From Bolinopsis microptera (taxonomy: Eukaryota > Ctenophora > Tentaculata > Lobata > Bolinopsidae): a stretch of DNA of 60,000 bases. Where the stretch lies: the NCBI RefSeq assembly GCF_026151205.1, contig NC_087076.1, positions 684,001-744,000 on the forward strand, in the 5' to 3' direction. Below are positions 1 through 10,448 of the stretch, piece by piece. The notes under the pieces are model-generated. The model was not told the DNA's origin, made no database searches, and saw nothing but the letters and a program-made list of their open reading frames with translations. Positions within the stretch are counted from its first letter, which is position 1, and every line of letters starts with the position of its first letter. The position numbers were made by a program, and so were the translations under genes.

Positions 1-955
1 GGGCACTGTGTTAGGCCCACTGCTATTTATTTTGTATATCAACGACCTGTTCCAAGTTGTAAAGGATTGCAAGGTAAAAGTGTTCGCTGATGATTCCAAG
101 CTCCACAAAAACATCAGCTCCCCGTCCGACTGCAAATGTCTCCAGGAAGATCTCTATGCAGTAGTGCGATGGGCAGTAGCAAACAACATGGAGCTAAACG
201 AAAGTAAGTTCCAACTTCTCCAGCATGGTAAGAACCCTGAGCTAAAGAAACCCTACATTCTACCATCTGGTGCATCGATATCTTCTGATGATGTCGTGAA
301 AGATCTCGGTGTGTATGTTGACAGTGATCTCTCCTGGCGTCATCACATCACAAGAAAGTCCTCTGAGGCAGCGAGCAAAGCTGGATGGGTACTGAGAACT
401 TTCTCTACCAGAAACAAAGACACGATGATGATGCTCTTCAAGACATACGTCCGCTCTATTAAGCTATTACCGAGTATTGTTGTGCTCTCTGGTCACCTCA
501 CCTGCAGTGTGACATAATCATGATTGAGTCGATCCAACGCCTCATTCACTGCGAAAATAGCAGGGATACAAGCATCTTAGCTACTGGGAGCGCTTGAAGC
601 AACTTGATCTCTACTCCCTACAGCGCCGCCGCGAGAGGTACATGATCATCCTTGTCTGGAAAATTTACTACGGTGAGATTCCCAACAGTGTAAACATTAC
701 TTTCCAACACTCTCAAAGAAGAGGAGTTACATGTCTCGTCCTCTTGGCGGATCAAAATACAAAAGCATCAACACCATGAAGTTCCATTCTTTCCCTTCAG
801 TGGCCTCTGCTTTGTATAACGTTGTGCCTCACGACATCAAGTCTATCCCAACCTTGCCAAAATTCAAGGCAGCACTTGATCGCTTTCTCCATACCGTCCC
901 CGACACCCCTCCTACCCCTGGATATACAGGGGCTAATGGCAATTCAATCTTGGAA
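1..955 (+). pseudogene. decayed non-LTR retrotransposon (LINE), C-terminal half of reverse transcriptase
   Basis: Three frames together read as the end of a LINE reverse transcriptase. The first (8-517) carries LGPLLFILYINDL and the catalytic VFADD box, followed by the thumb-like stretch LGVYVDSDLSWRHHI. Near 460 the frame shifts, and homology continues through 594-720 (LYSLQRRRERYMIILVWKIY) and 731-950 (ALYNVVPHDIKSIP, then a GNSILEW ending typical of jockey/CR1-like LINE tails). At least two frameshifts make it non-functional. The 5' end lies outside the window. The C-rich tract begins about 110 bp after the coding end, so it may sit in or next to the element's 3' UTR. The RT assignment is secure from motifs; the clade is not. 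Confidence 0.85.
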
Positions 956-1065
956 TGGGCTGTGAGCAAGACATGATAACGGAGACACCGGTGGTGGAGA
1001 CGCAAGATGTCTTGGCCCTGGGCGTGCTAGCCCGAAACGAACCCAAGGTACCCAAGGTAGGTATC

Positions 1066-2158
1066 CCCCCTCCTCCCCTCCCTCTCTCCCCCTCCCCCCT
1101 CCCTCCGGCCCCTCCCCTCCCCTTCCCACTCCCTCCCCCCTCCCCCTCCCCCCTCCCTCCTCCCCCCCCTCCTCCCCCCTCCACTCCCTCTTTCCCCACC
1201 CCTCTTCCATCCTCCCTCCCCCCACCCCTCTTCCCTACTCCCCCCTCACCCCCCCTCCCTCCCACCTCCCCTCTTCTCCCCTCCCTCTACCCCCTCCGCT
1301 CTCCCTCACCCCTCCCCCACTCCCCCCTCTCTCCCTCACCGCTCTCTCCCCTCCTCCTCCACCCCACCCCTCCCTACCACCTCCTCCCTCCCTCCTCCCC
1401 CTCTCCCCTCCCCCTCCCCTCCCTCCCATCTCCCCACTCCCCCCCTCCCCTCCCCCTCCCCTCCCCCTTCCCCTCTCCCCACACCCTCCTCCTTCCCTCC
1501 CTCCTCCCTCTTCCCCTCCCCCCCACTTACCCTCCCCCTCCCTCTCTCTCCCCTCCCCTCTCCCCCTATCCCACTCTCCCTCATCCCCTCCTCTCTTCCT
1601 CCCTCCCCTCATCCCCTTCCCATCTCCCCCCCGCTCCCTCGCCCTTCCCCAATCCCCTCCCCCTCTCCCCCCCCCTCCCCCTCCCTCCTCTCCCCTCTCC
1701 CCCCCACCTCCCTCCCTCTCCCCTCTCCCATCGCCCTCACGCTCCCCTCCTCCTCACCCCCTCCCCCTCCCCCCCCCTCCCCCCCCCTCCCCCCTCCCCC
1801 CCCCCTTCCTCCCTCTCCCCCCCCCCCTCCCCTTTCCCCCCCCCCCTCCCCCCTCCCCCCCTCCCCCTCCCCTCCCCCTCCCCCTCCCCCTCCCCCCCCC
1901 TCCCCCCCCTTCCCCCCTCCCCCCCCCCCTCTCCCCCCCTCCCTCCCCTCCCCCTCTCCCCCCCTCCCTCCCTCCCCTCCCTCCCCCTTCCCTCTCCCCC
2001 CTTCCCCCCCTCCCCTCCCCCCCCCTCTCCCCCTTCCCTACCCCCTCCCCCTCCCTCTCCCTCTCCCTCTCCCTCTCCCCTCCCTCCCTTCTCCCCTCCT
2101 CTCCCCTCTCTCCCTCTCTCCTCCTCCTCCCTCTCCCTCCCTCTCCCTCTCCCTCTCC
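1066..2158. repeat. C-rich polypyrimidine tract (CCCTCC-like), about 1.1 kb
   Basis: The plus strand is almost purely C and T, built from irregular CCCTCC, CTCCC and CCCCT units with long C runs. The tract ends abruptly at the sequence CTCCGTGTTGAAAACACG. Long open frames across it, proline-rich on plus and glycine-rich on minus, result from the absence of A and G and are not genes. Such mirror-like purine/pyrimidine sequence can form triplex or G-quadruplex structures and is prone to assembly error. Confidence 0.95.
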
Positions 2159-2815
2159 GTGTTGAAAACACGTGCCACTTTGTGCGGCTAATAGATACAA
2201 TACCTTATTAGCTACTCATGAGTTTTAGTACTAAACATTATTATTGTATGATTTTCTAGTTATTAAACAATAAACATTGCTAAACTTTCTTCACACTCAC
2301 TTTAATTAAATCACCCCGACCACCTACCGGACACACTGTTCTCACATTTCCTCTGTTACTGTTAGTTACTACTCTGTTACTGCTATAGTACTGTTCTTGA
2401 AGAGTACCCCCCAATTCCGTGTTCTGTTACTAATGAAAAGAGGTGTCCACTTGGATCAGAGAGTTAAAAGATACATTGTAACTGTCGCTATGTGTTCTTG
2501 TGTGGTGCAGTAACAGATTACTGGGAATATAGTGTTCCTAATTATCTTATTAAATGTAAAATCACGTGGTATGACGTGGTATCACGTGGTTATGTGTGTT
2601 ATAAACCTGCTCTTGTGCACAATAAAGTTCGTGATAAAACCCAGATTTACCGTGGACCCAGATTTACCGTGGCTTTTGCCTTTCCCCCCAAACTCCGCAG
2701 TAAATCTTATAATACGGAAGGAAGCTCATAATTTTAAAGTTGAATCTAGCTTCATTACAAAAATCTATTTTACATCAAATTTTTGTTGTAAAATACCAAG
2801 CCAAAAAACACACGT
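2159..2815. other. AT-rich single-copy stretch, no gene seen
   Basis: Short open frames overlap here but show no domain, no splice context and no second copy in the window. The sequence ends where the segmental duplication begins, at a run of T and C near 2816. Confidence 0.6.
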
Positions 2816-3082
2816 GTTTTCTCTCTTTTTACTTGAAATGCATGTTGAACACTACGTCACATGTACACTATCAAGTGTGGGAGAACACGTTGCAGCTTGT
2901 AACTTGTTGTGCTACTTGTCGCTAATAAGAAGTACAAGATATCTAAATGTGTACTAGGTTGTGTATAATAATGTGAGACTACAACCAATCTGCAGGTGGT
3001 AGCTGGTTTCCCTCTCCCTCTCCCCTCCCCTGGTCCTTTCTAACAATTCCACCTAACTTATTGTAAAGTTTTAAAATTTCAT

Positions 3083-3785
3083 TTTTTCCTTTTCACCCTT
3101 TTGAAAAAAGGCAATAGTGAAAGGTTACGAATGGAGGTTTTTGCAGAAAAACGTGGATTTTGGAGAACGAGATAGGTGGGTTTAAATATGTCGTGTGTTC
3201 GTTCGTTACCATGCAACGAAAAAGTTGGGCGCGCGCGAGGATTGCTTGCGGAGATGTGATGTATAGATAGCCTGTGATCTATGAATGCGCGGCGCGACTG
3301 TGTATATGATGCATGTAATGTATAATATTACTATTAGGTAATACACCCAATTTGTACGTGGCACGCGTAGTGTATTGATGTGTACACGAGTATATATAAT
3401 TGATTCACGATGTCAATCCTTCGCAGCTCGGTGAGGCACAGTGGTGCATCTCGCCGATCTACCGAAGGTAGAGAAGCGTTGGTTGCGAGAAGCGTTGGTT
3501 GCGAGAAGCATTATTTGATGCGCGCGCGACCCAGTAGTGCATCGCGCTACAAATATATAATAGTTTACCTTTGCTGATAATTTCTTGAATTACAGATACA
3601 AGTTAAGTTCTACGGCAATTGAACTGAATTTCAAGTGTTTCCCGTATTTGATGCATAATTGATCAATATTATTATCATGAAGATTGAAGTGAGCTGATTG
3701 GAGCTTATAGTTATACTTAAATTTATAGTAAATGTGAAATGGAAATCTAGCGTCCGCCAAAACGAAACAACGGGCGCAATTCTTG
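3083..3785. other. about 700 bp present only in unit 1; contains a foldback-type repeat copy
   Basis: Unit 2 runs straight from the sequence matching 3083 to that matching 3785 (around 24436), so this is an insertion in unit 1 or a deletion in unit 2. The inner part 3405-3552 is a copy of the dispersed GC-rich repeat also seen at 5041-5152, 5744-5862 and 25636-25760 (shared words ATGTCAAT, CGCAGCTCGG, GCATCTCGCCGAT, GCATCGCGCTACAA). No coding potential recognised. Confidence 0.6.
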
Positions 3786-4639
3786 TTTTAATGTTTAATA
3801 ACCTGGAATCTTCAATCTTAACTTTTAAATTTTCTTATCGTAAATCGTTGATTTTATCAAGTGACACTAATTGTGTAACTCCTTGTTTGGGCATCACGTG
3901 ACACTAGTTGAAGCGGTTTAGCACACCTGATTAGTGTGGATCTACTTGTAGAGCTAGTGGTATCACAGTAATCGGGGGTATACATTGTGTGTCACGTGAT
4001 ACTGTGCTCTAAACACATAAAACAAACAGTGTGTTACTATGTTTACACTGTTACTCTCAGTTATCAGCGTTACACTGTTACGCTGATAACTGGTATTACG
4101 TAAGATAATTTGATAATTATCGGTAATTAGTAATTAATTTGATTCACTTGGAAGAAACTGACATCAACACGGTCTCCCTCCCCATCACGACTTACCAAAG
4201 GTCGTAACTTGAACTAAAAAACAGAAAAACCACGATGTACCGCGGGGTTTGGGGTAATAAGGAAATGGCTGCGGTAAATTTAACTGTAATCCCTAAAAGA
4301 ACATACCGGAAAGTTTCAGTCTGAATAATTGGGCACCATTTCCGTATAAAGCAGTAGTCTTAGTTCACTGACTACAGTGAAGAAGATGAGACGGGTGAGG
4401 AGGTTAATCGCAGTCACGTGTTTAAAATGGATAACTAGCCTTTACTGTTAATCAAAGTTTAAACTGTTACAAAATATGTAAAAACGGATACGAAACTAAT
4501 ATGTACACCAAATTTAATACGGTCTGTATTGCGCGATGAAATATATTGTGTTAATGTTTGCGCTCGCTACAATTTCTTCACGAGCGCGACGCGCGCAATC
4601 CGTCTTATCTGCACAGTGCTGCTCTTATCTGTGCTCCCG

Positions 4640-5152
4640 GCCCACTATTAATCGCTCGATCGAGCGTGCTAATATAAAGCGTGCTAATATATAATCACTC
4701 TACAGTCGATCCTCGAGATTTTCTAACGATCCATGACTCAAAGTGCCTAAGGCATAAAAAAATTCAAGGACAAGGGTCAGCAATCAACGAGTTTTTTTGT
4801 ATATGGTAGCTGTAGCTTGCGAGCGAACTATTATATATTTGACACAATCTGCAACCGACCACCCCTTTCGATTGCGCAGCGGCCGGTCGGCCGCAAAAGG
4901 GGTTGCCTTTTGCGCGATGCACTACTGCGCCGCGCATCTTCTCTCAACCACTTCAGTAGATCGGCGAGATGCGAAGGATTGACATCGTAAATCAAACGCT
5001 TCGCGTGCAAGAAAGGTATGCAACGTGTAGCAAGTACTATTAATTGACGATGTCAATTCATCGCAGCTCGGCGAGGTACAGTAGCGCATCTCGCCGATAT
5101 AGCGTTGCGAGAAGCATAATTGAGTGCGCGGCACAGTAACGCATCGCGCTAC
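4640..5152. repeat. composite foldback repeat (MITE/SINE-like)
   Basis: From about 4692 the sequence ATCACTCTACAGTCGATC equals the terminal repeat of the MITE at 48771-49130. It is followed by a ~65 bp block (4729-4791) with relatives at 25318-25380 and 55848-55908. The part 4910-4990 is an inverted copy of 5041-5150, so the segment can fold back on itself. The unit-2 counterpart is 25230-25765. No RNA polymerase III boxes are convincing, so 'SINE' is only a possibility; a non-autonomous DNA element fits the inverted repeats better. Confidence 0.6.
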
Positions 5153-5214
5153 AACAAGTACTATATATTAGAGGTCATGATCTGCAGAGTTGTGATACAA
5201 CAGTCAATTGAATG

Positions 5215-5288
5215 TCATGACCTCTTATAGAGTGTTGTTTCACAACACTTGCAAGTGTTGTGAAACAACACTCTATAAGAGGTCATGA
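5215..5288. repeat. 74-bp perfect palindrome
   Basis: The sequence reads identically on both strands about a centre between 5251 and 5252 (central ACTTGCAAGT). It begins T-CATGACCTCTTATAG and ends with the complement. It consists of two units of the local 40-bp minisatellite meeting head to head, so it marks an inversion inside the array. Confidence 0.95.
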
Positions 5289-5334
5289 TCTGAAGTGTTG
5301 TGATGCAACACTCAATTAAAGGTCGTGATACAAC

Positions 5335-5673
5335 CGCTCCTACTAAATCGCTCGCCCAAATTTTAAGAAAATTCTTGTGAAAAGGCCTTTTGGGTATGAA
5401 ATTGATCTGGATCGGTGTATTTTTGGAAAATGCTTCCCTGGAGAGTTATGGGCAAAAAACCGTTTTGGTCACGTGACAGGCTAGTAAAACATGAATTCGA
5501 TTGTTTAGGGCTCGGGTTAGGGTTAGGGTTGTGGTAAGGGTTATGGGTAGCTTCGGGGTTATGGTTAGGGTTAGGGTTGGGATTAGGGTTTATGTAAAAC
5601 CGTTTTGTACGGCTGCAAAACCATAAAAACTAAAGTCACGTGAAATTTTTGGGCGAGCGAATTAGTAAGAGCC
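5335..5673. mobile_element. MITE with telomere-like TTAGGG core, copy 1
   Basis: Ends are inverted repeats of about 25 bp (outer GCTC-C/T-TACTAA, inner TCGCTCGCCCAAA). The element splits the 40-bp array and is flanked on both sides by TGATACAAC, a likely 9-bp target-site duplication (5326-5334 and 5674-5682); the host array contains the same word, so this is not certain. The interior 5515-5592 is a degenerate run of TTAGGG and variants. Flanking the run are conserved words TTTTTGCCCATAACTCTCCA and CACGTGAC on the other strand. There is no ORF, so the element is non-autonomous. Relatives at 22186-22576 and 49199-49599. Confidence 0.8.
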
Positions 5674-6689
5674 TGATACAACACTCAATTAAAGGTCATG
5701 ACATCAAGTTTTGTGAAACAACACTGTATTAGCTAGGTCTTAATTAACGATGTCAATTCATCGCAGCTGATCGGCGCGGCACAGTAGCGCATCTCGCCGA
5801 TCTAGCGTTGCGAGAAGCATAATTGAGTGCGCGGCGAGGCACAGTAACGCATCGCGCTACAACAAGTACTATATATTAGAGGTCATGATCTGAAGAGTTG
5901 TGAGACAACACTCAATTAGAGGTCATGATCTGAAAAGTTGTGATACAACACTCTATTAGAGGTCATGATCTGAAGAGTTGTGATACAACACTCAATTAAA
6001 GGTCATGACATCAAGTTTTGTGAAACAACACTCTATTAGAGGTCATGATCTGAAGTGTTGTGATACAACACTCTATTAGAGGTCATGATCTGAAGTGTTG
6101 TGATACAACACTCTATTAGAGGTCATGATCTGAAGAGTTGTGATACAACACTCTATTAGAGGTCATGATCTGAAGTGTTGTGATACAACACTCAATTAAA
6201 GGTCATGACATCAAGTTTTGTGAAACAACACTCTATTAGAGGTCATGATCTGAAGAGTTGTGATACAACACTCAATTGAAGGTCATGACATCAAGTTTTG
6301 TGAAACAACACTCTATTAGAGGTCATGATCTGAAAAGTTGTGATACAACACTCTATTAGAGGTCATGATCTGAAGAGTTGTGATACAACACTCAATTAAA
6401 GGTCATGACATCAAGTGTTGTGATACAACACTCTATAAGAGGTCATGATCTGAAGTGTTGTGATACAACACTCAATTAAAGGTCATGACATCAAGTTTTG
6501 TGATACAACACTCTATTAGAGGTCATGTCCATGATCTGAAGAGTTGTGATACAACCTCTAACAGTCAGAACTTTTCAGACCTCGATCTCTAATGCACTGT
6601 TTTGATATTTCTGCTCCTTAAAGTTTTATCTTAAAGGATAATTGAATCGTTGGTCAAACCGACTTCTCTTTAATAAAGCATCCAAACTC

Positions 6690-7018
6690 AGTTCCGTAGT
6701 AAAGCGTAGAACCACGAGTCTGAGTGCTAGCTCTATTATGACTGTCTCCTGACGATCTCCTCCCGGCTGGACACTTGACACCGCCCCATTGGACCCTGGG
6801 GCCCACGTGTTCCCTCTCCACTGCCCTATTCGTAGAGAGGGTGCGAGAAACTTATTTAGCGTGTAACTCTAGATGCATTTATAAGGCGCAGAGGAAGGCA
6901 TATAGCTCATATAGTGCGGACTATTATGGTATCAAGTAACACCCTCAAGCCAGATTGACAGACTTTCTCACTGTTTTTGAAGCTGAGTTAGGAGCTAGTT
7001 CTATTTTGTGATTGTGTC
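6690..7018 (+). promoter_or_regulatory. promoter and 5' UTR of bHLH A1
   Basis: A block of about 330 bp is almost unchanged upstream of all four bHLH genes while the surrounding sequence differs. It has an inverted CCAAT (ATTGG, 6788-6792), a palindromic E-box CACGTG (6804-6809) and a TATA-like TTTATAAG (6878-6885) about 135 bp before the ATG, which would put transcription start near 6910. The E-box could allow autoregulation by the bHLH product; this is inference. Confidence 0.7.
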
Positions 7019-10006
7019 ATGGTTATGGAACATTTTGTTACACCTTTTCTAGGCATACCCTTTCCAATGCAAGCTTCTTCCGAGGTTAGTTTATCGGTTG
7101 TAAATAATAAACATGATAATATGCAGTTTTAATTATTATATTGTCATAAATGATTCATTTCGTTATCGCACACAGATCAATTATAGCTGAATTAAGCTAA
7201 GTTCGATAAAATGTTTTGTTAATAATACGTAATTTTACCTGAAACATGTGCATTAAGTCTAATGGCCCAAACAACATTAACTAATAACAACTTATATTGC
7301 AGCTCCAAACTCCTTCCCACGGCTCAAACAAAGTGTCCTCCTCCAAGAACAGTGACAGTCGCAAGAACTGCAGAAAGAGGAGAAAGTTGAGCGGGATAAA
7401 AAGGATCTCAGCTACAACCCGGGAGAGGAGCAGAATAGAACACCTCAACTGCGCTTTTATCACGGTAAGTTAGTACTCCGTTCAGCTCGTCACGGTAAGT
7501 TAGTGTTCAGCTCGTCACGGTAAGTTAGTACTCCGTTCAGCTCGTCACGGTAAGTTAGTACTCCGTTCAGCTCGTCACGGTAAGTTAGTACTCCGTTCAG
7601 CTCGTCACGGTAAGTTAGTACTCCGATCAGCTCGTCACGGTAAGTTAGTACTCCGTTCAGCTCGTCACGGTAAGTTAGTACTCCGTTCAGCTCGTCACGG
7701 TAAGTTAGTACTCCGTTCAGCTCGTCACGGTAAGTTAGTACTCCGTTCAGCTCGTCACGGTAAGTAAGTTCTCCGTTCAGCTCGTCACGGTAAGTTAGTA
7801 CTCCGTTCAGCTCGTCACGGTAAGTTAGTACTCCGTTCAGCTCGTCACGGTAAGTTAGTACTCCGTTCAGCTCGTCACGGTAAGTTAGTACTCCGTTCAG
7901 CTCGTCACGGTAAGTAAGTTCTCCGTTCAGCTCGTCACGGTAAGTTAGTACTCCGTTCAGCTCGTCACGGTAAGTTAGTACTCCGTTCAGCTCGTCACAG
8001 TAAGTTAGTACTCGTCATTTTGCGATAACGATTTTATCAATATTGATCTATAAGCTGTAGATGTCTCGCTTTATATATAGTTAAAGATAGATGGCTATAA
8101 TAATAAAACTAATAAATTGTACCAAGATTTTCCTGGTTCTAACTAAGTTCTGATAGGAGGCCGAACAAATGAAGTTTGATGAGATTAGCTGGCTAGAAAT
8201 AAATGTAGATTGTAGATATGTCCACATTGACAGACAGACAACAATTACAGCTGCGGAGTCGTATCCCCACTCAGCCCTCTGATGTGAAGTTAACAAAGGT
8301 TGAGACCCTGCGGCTAGCTATGAGCTACATGATGCACCTGGAGAAGCTTCTGGGGGATATTTCAGAGCAAGAGGGTACAGGCAGCTCCGAGGTCTCATCC
8401 ACTTCGGAGATCAAGACATCGCGGGTTTGTGGTTTTATATTAGTTCACTCTAATTACTTATAAAGTATTAGCTAGAGGTATCAACTAAACGTAACTGGTG
8501 CTGATAGTAATGACTGAAAGCAGTGTGAGGAATGAGTGGCCCTGAATGAGTGCTAACAACTACTCACCTCAGGAGGACGGAGTGGCGTGTCCCCGGGTAG
8601 TTAGAGTCTACCCCTCCTACCCTGTCCACTCAGAACACTCGTGACACGTGGTGTGACGTCATGACACGTGGTGTGACGTCATGACACGTGGTGCTAACAA
8701 CTACTCACCTCAGGAGGACGGAGTGGCGTGTCCCCGGGTAGTTAGAGTCTACCCCTCCTACCCTGTCCACTCAGAACACTCGTGACACGTGGTGTGACGT
8801 CATGACACGTGGTGTGACGTCATGACACGTGGTGCTAACAACTACTCACCTCAGGAGGACGGAGTGGCGTGTCCCCGGGTAGTTAGAGTCTACCCCTCCT
8901 ACCCTGTCCACTCAGAACACTCGTGACACGTGGTGTGACGTCATGACACGTGGTGTGACGTCATGACACGTGGTGCTAACAACTATTCACCTCAGGAGGA
9001 CGGAGTGGCGTGTCCCCGGGTAGTTAGAGTCTACCCCTCCTACCCTGTCCACTCAGAACACTCGTGACACGTGGTGTGACGTCATGACACGTGGTGTGAC
9101 GTCATGACACGTGGTGCTAACAACTACTCACCTCAGGAGGACGGAGTGGCGTGTCCCCGGGTAGTTAGAGTCTACCCCTCCTACCCTGTCCACTCAGAAC
9201 ACTCATGACACGTGGTGTGACGTCATGACACGTGGTGTGACGTCATGACACGTGGTGCTAACAACTACTCACCTCAGGAGGACGGAGTGGCGTGTCCCCG
9301 GGTAGTTAGAGTCTACCCCTCCTACCCTGTCCACTCAGAACACTCGTGACACGTGGTGTGACGTCATGACACGTGGTGTGACGTCATGACACGTGGTGCT
9401 AACAACTACTCACCTCAGGAGGACGGAGTGGCGTGTCCCCGGGTAGTTAGAGTCTACCCCTCCTACCCTGTCCACTCAGAACACTCGTGACACGTGGTGT
9501 GACGTCATGACACGTGGTGTGACGTCATGACACGTGGTGCTAACAACTACTCACCTCAGGAGGACGGAGTGGCGTGTCCCCGGGTAGTTAGAGTCTACCC
9601 CTCCTACCCTGTCCACTCAGAACACTCGTGACACGTGGTGTGACGTCATGACACGTGGTGTGACGTCATGACACGTGGTGCTAACAACTACTCACCTCAG
9701 GAGGACGGAGTGGCGTGTCCCCGGGTAGTTAGAGTCTACCCCTCCTACCCTGTCCACTCAGAACACTCGTGACACGTGGTGTGACGTCATGACACGTGGT
9801 GTGACGTCATGACACGTGGTGCTAATAACTACTCACCCCAGGAGGACGGAGTGGCGTGTCCCCGGGTAGTTAGAGTCTACCCCTCCTACCCTGTCCACTC
9901 AGAACACTCGGAGTACGGGTCCTGGAACCCTCAGTACGGACTCCCTGTCCGACCTATCCCTACCATGGACTCTCATTTCATCCTCAAAAAGGGAGACAAG
10001 AACTAA
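7019..10006 (+). CDS. bHLH transcription factor gene A1 (paraxis/HAND-like class), 4 exons, 188 aa
   Basis: Coding exons are 7019-7084, 7303-7464, 8251-8424 and 9842-10006; all introns are phase 0 with GT-AG ends. The product has a 22-residue leader ([20 protein letters not shown]), a Ser/Lys-rich stretch, a basic region (CRKRRKLSG, then [12 protein letters not shown] with the DNA-contacting Glu of RERxR), helix 1, loop TQPSDVKL and helix 2 ([20 protein letters not shown]). The C-terminus is short and ends KKGDKN. The helix and loop pattern is closest to paraxis/scleraxis/HAND proteins, which dimerise and bind E-boxes in the nucleus; no exact orthologue is claimed. The exon 2-3 junction cuts helix 1 (FIT|LRSRIP). 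Introns 2 and 3 contain reiterated splice sites (separate entries). Exon calls agree across four copies. Confidence 0.85.
7461..8015 (+). repeat. 30-bp minisatellite reiterating the exon-2 splice donor (A1)
   Basis: The exon-2 end CACG|GTAAGT is the first unit of an array of about 19 units, each reading CACGGTAAGTTAGTACTCCG then TTCAGCTCGT. Every unit carries a near-consensus 5' splice site. The unit length is a multiple of 3, so a downstream donor would keep frame, but each unit adds GTA AGT TAG, a stop inside helix 1. A few units are variant (GTAAGTAAGT; the last is CACAGTAAG). Confidence 0.95.
8552..9841 (+). repeat. ~141-bp repeat reiterating the exon-4 acceptor plus E-box/CRE cassette (A1), 10 copies including the true one
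   Basis: Each unit has branch point GTGCTAAC, acceptor ACTCACCTCAG, the first 69 nt of exon 4 ([18 protein letters not shown], then HSEHS), then a TGA stop at the point where the genuine copy continues into [10 protein letters not shown]. The rest of the unit is a cassette of three CACGTG and two TGACGTCA palindromes in 20-bp sub-repeats. The first decoy exon starts at 8573, only 148 nt after exon 3. The last acceptor (AG at 9840-9841) opens the complete exon. Confidence 0.95.
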
Positions 10007-10448
10007 TCCGCTTCACAGCTAATATTTTAGATGTTTTGCTGGTTTAAATCAATTATTAATACAATATATTTATTTATCAAATAGACTTACATAATTTACT
10101 TGATTTTCATTTCATTATATTATTGTAGTAAATTACCTTACATTTTAAGATTCATCCTCGGTTTAAAAAAAATTTCCTCTGAAGCTCTTAGGAAACATAA
10201 CAGAAGGGAATTATTAGTTCTAATACTTCCTTAGATCCTTCAGTTTATGGGTGTTTCATGTTTATAACGATCATTTATTTGAACGTTTATAATTTTATAA
10301 TGGCGTAACGTCGCAGGATTAAGTTTAATGTTATATTTAATTTTATTAAATCGTACGCTATTTACATTGTCCGTTAATTGATCGTTTTACTTTTATAAAT
10401 TCCATCCCAGTACCAAAATTAATGACTCACGTTCTCTCCTTCTTAAGG
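10007..10448. other. 3' flank of bHLH A1, probably 3' UTR
   Basis: AT-rich sequence shared with 29809-30270 in unit 2. No canonical AATAAA stands out close to the stop, so the poly(A) site is not placed. Confidence 0.5.

Larger units (their letters stand above)
5153..6556. repeat. 40-bp minisatellite upstream of bHLH A1 (interrupted by a MITE and a foldback repeat)
   Basis: About 40-bp units read AGGTCATGATCTGAAG followed by the inverted repeat GTGTTGT-GAT-ACAACAC and CTCTATTAG. A variant replaces the middle with ATCAAGTTTTGTGAAACAAC. The cleanest block is 5874-6556; a short block lies at 5153-5334, and 5744-5862 is a dispersed GC-rich repeat. Each unit can form a 7-bp hairpin and carries AGGTCA, the half-site recognised by many nuclear receptors (sequence match only). 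The unit-2 counterpart is 25881-26465. Confidence 0.9.

Noticed and set aside
955-2211. 418-codon proline/serine/leucine-rich frame and glycine/arginine-rich minus frames
   Set aside because: They arise from a pyrimidine-only repeat with no stops; no start context, domain or conserved copy.
5515-5592. A true chromosome end or telomere fusion point
   Set aside because: The TTAGGG run is short, degenerate and enclosed by inverted repeats found at three other places, so a MITE explains it.
7461-8015. CRISPR-like array of regular repeats
   Set aside because: Units are contiguous without unique spacers, lie in a eukaryotic intron and contain the splice donor; no cas genes.
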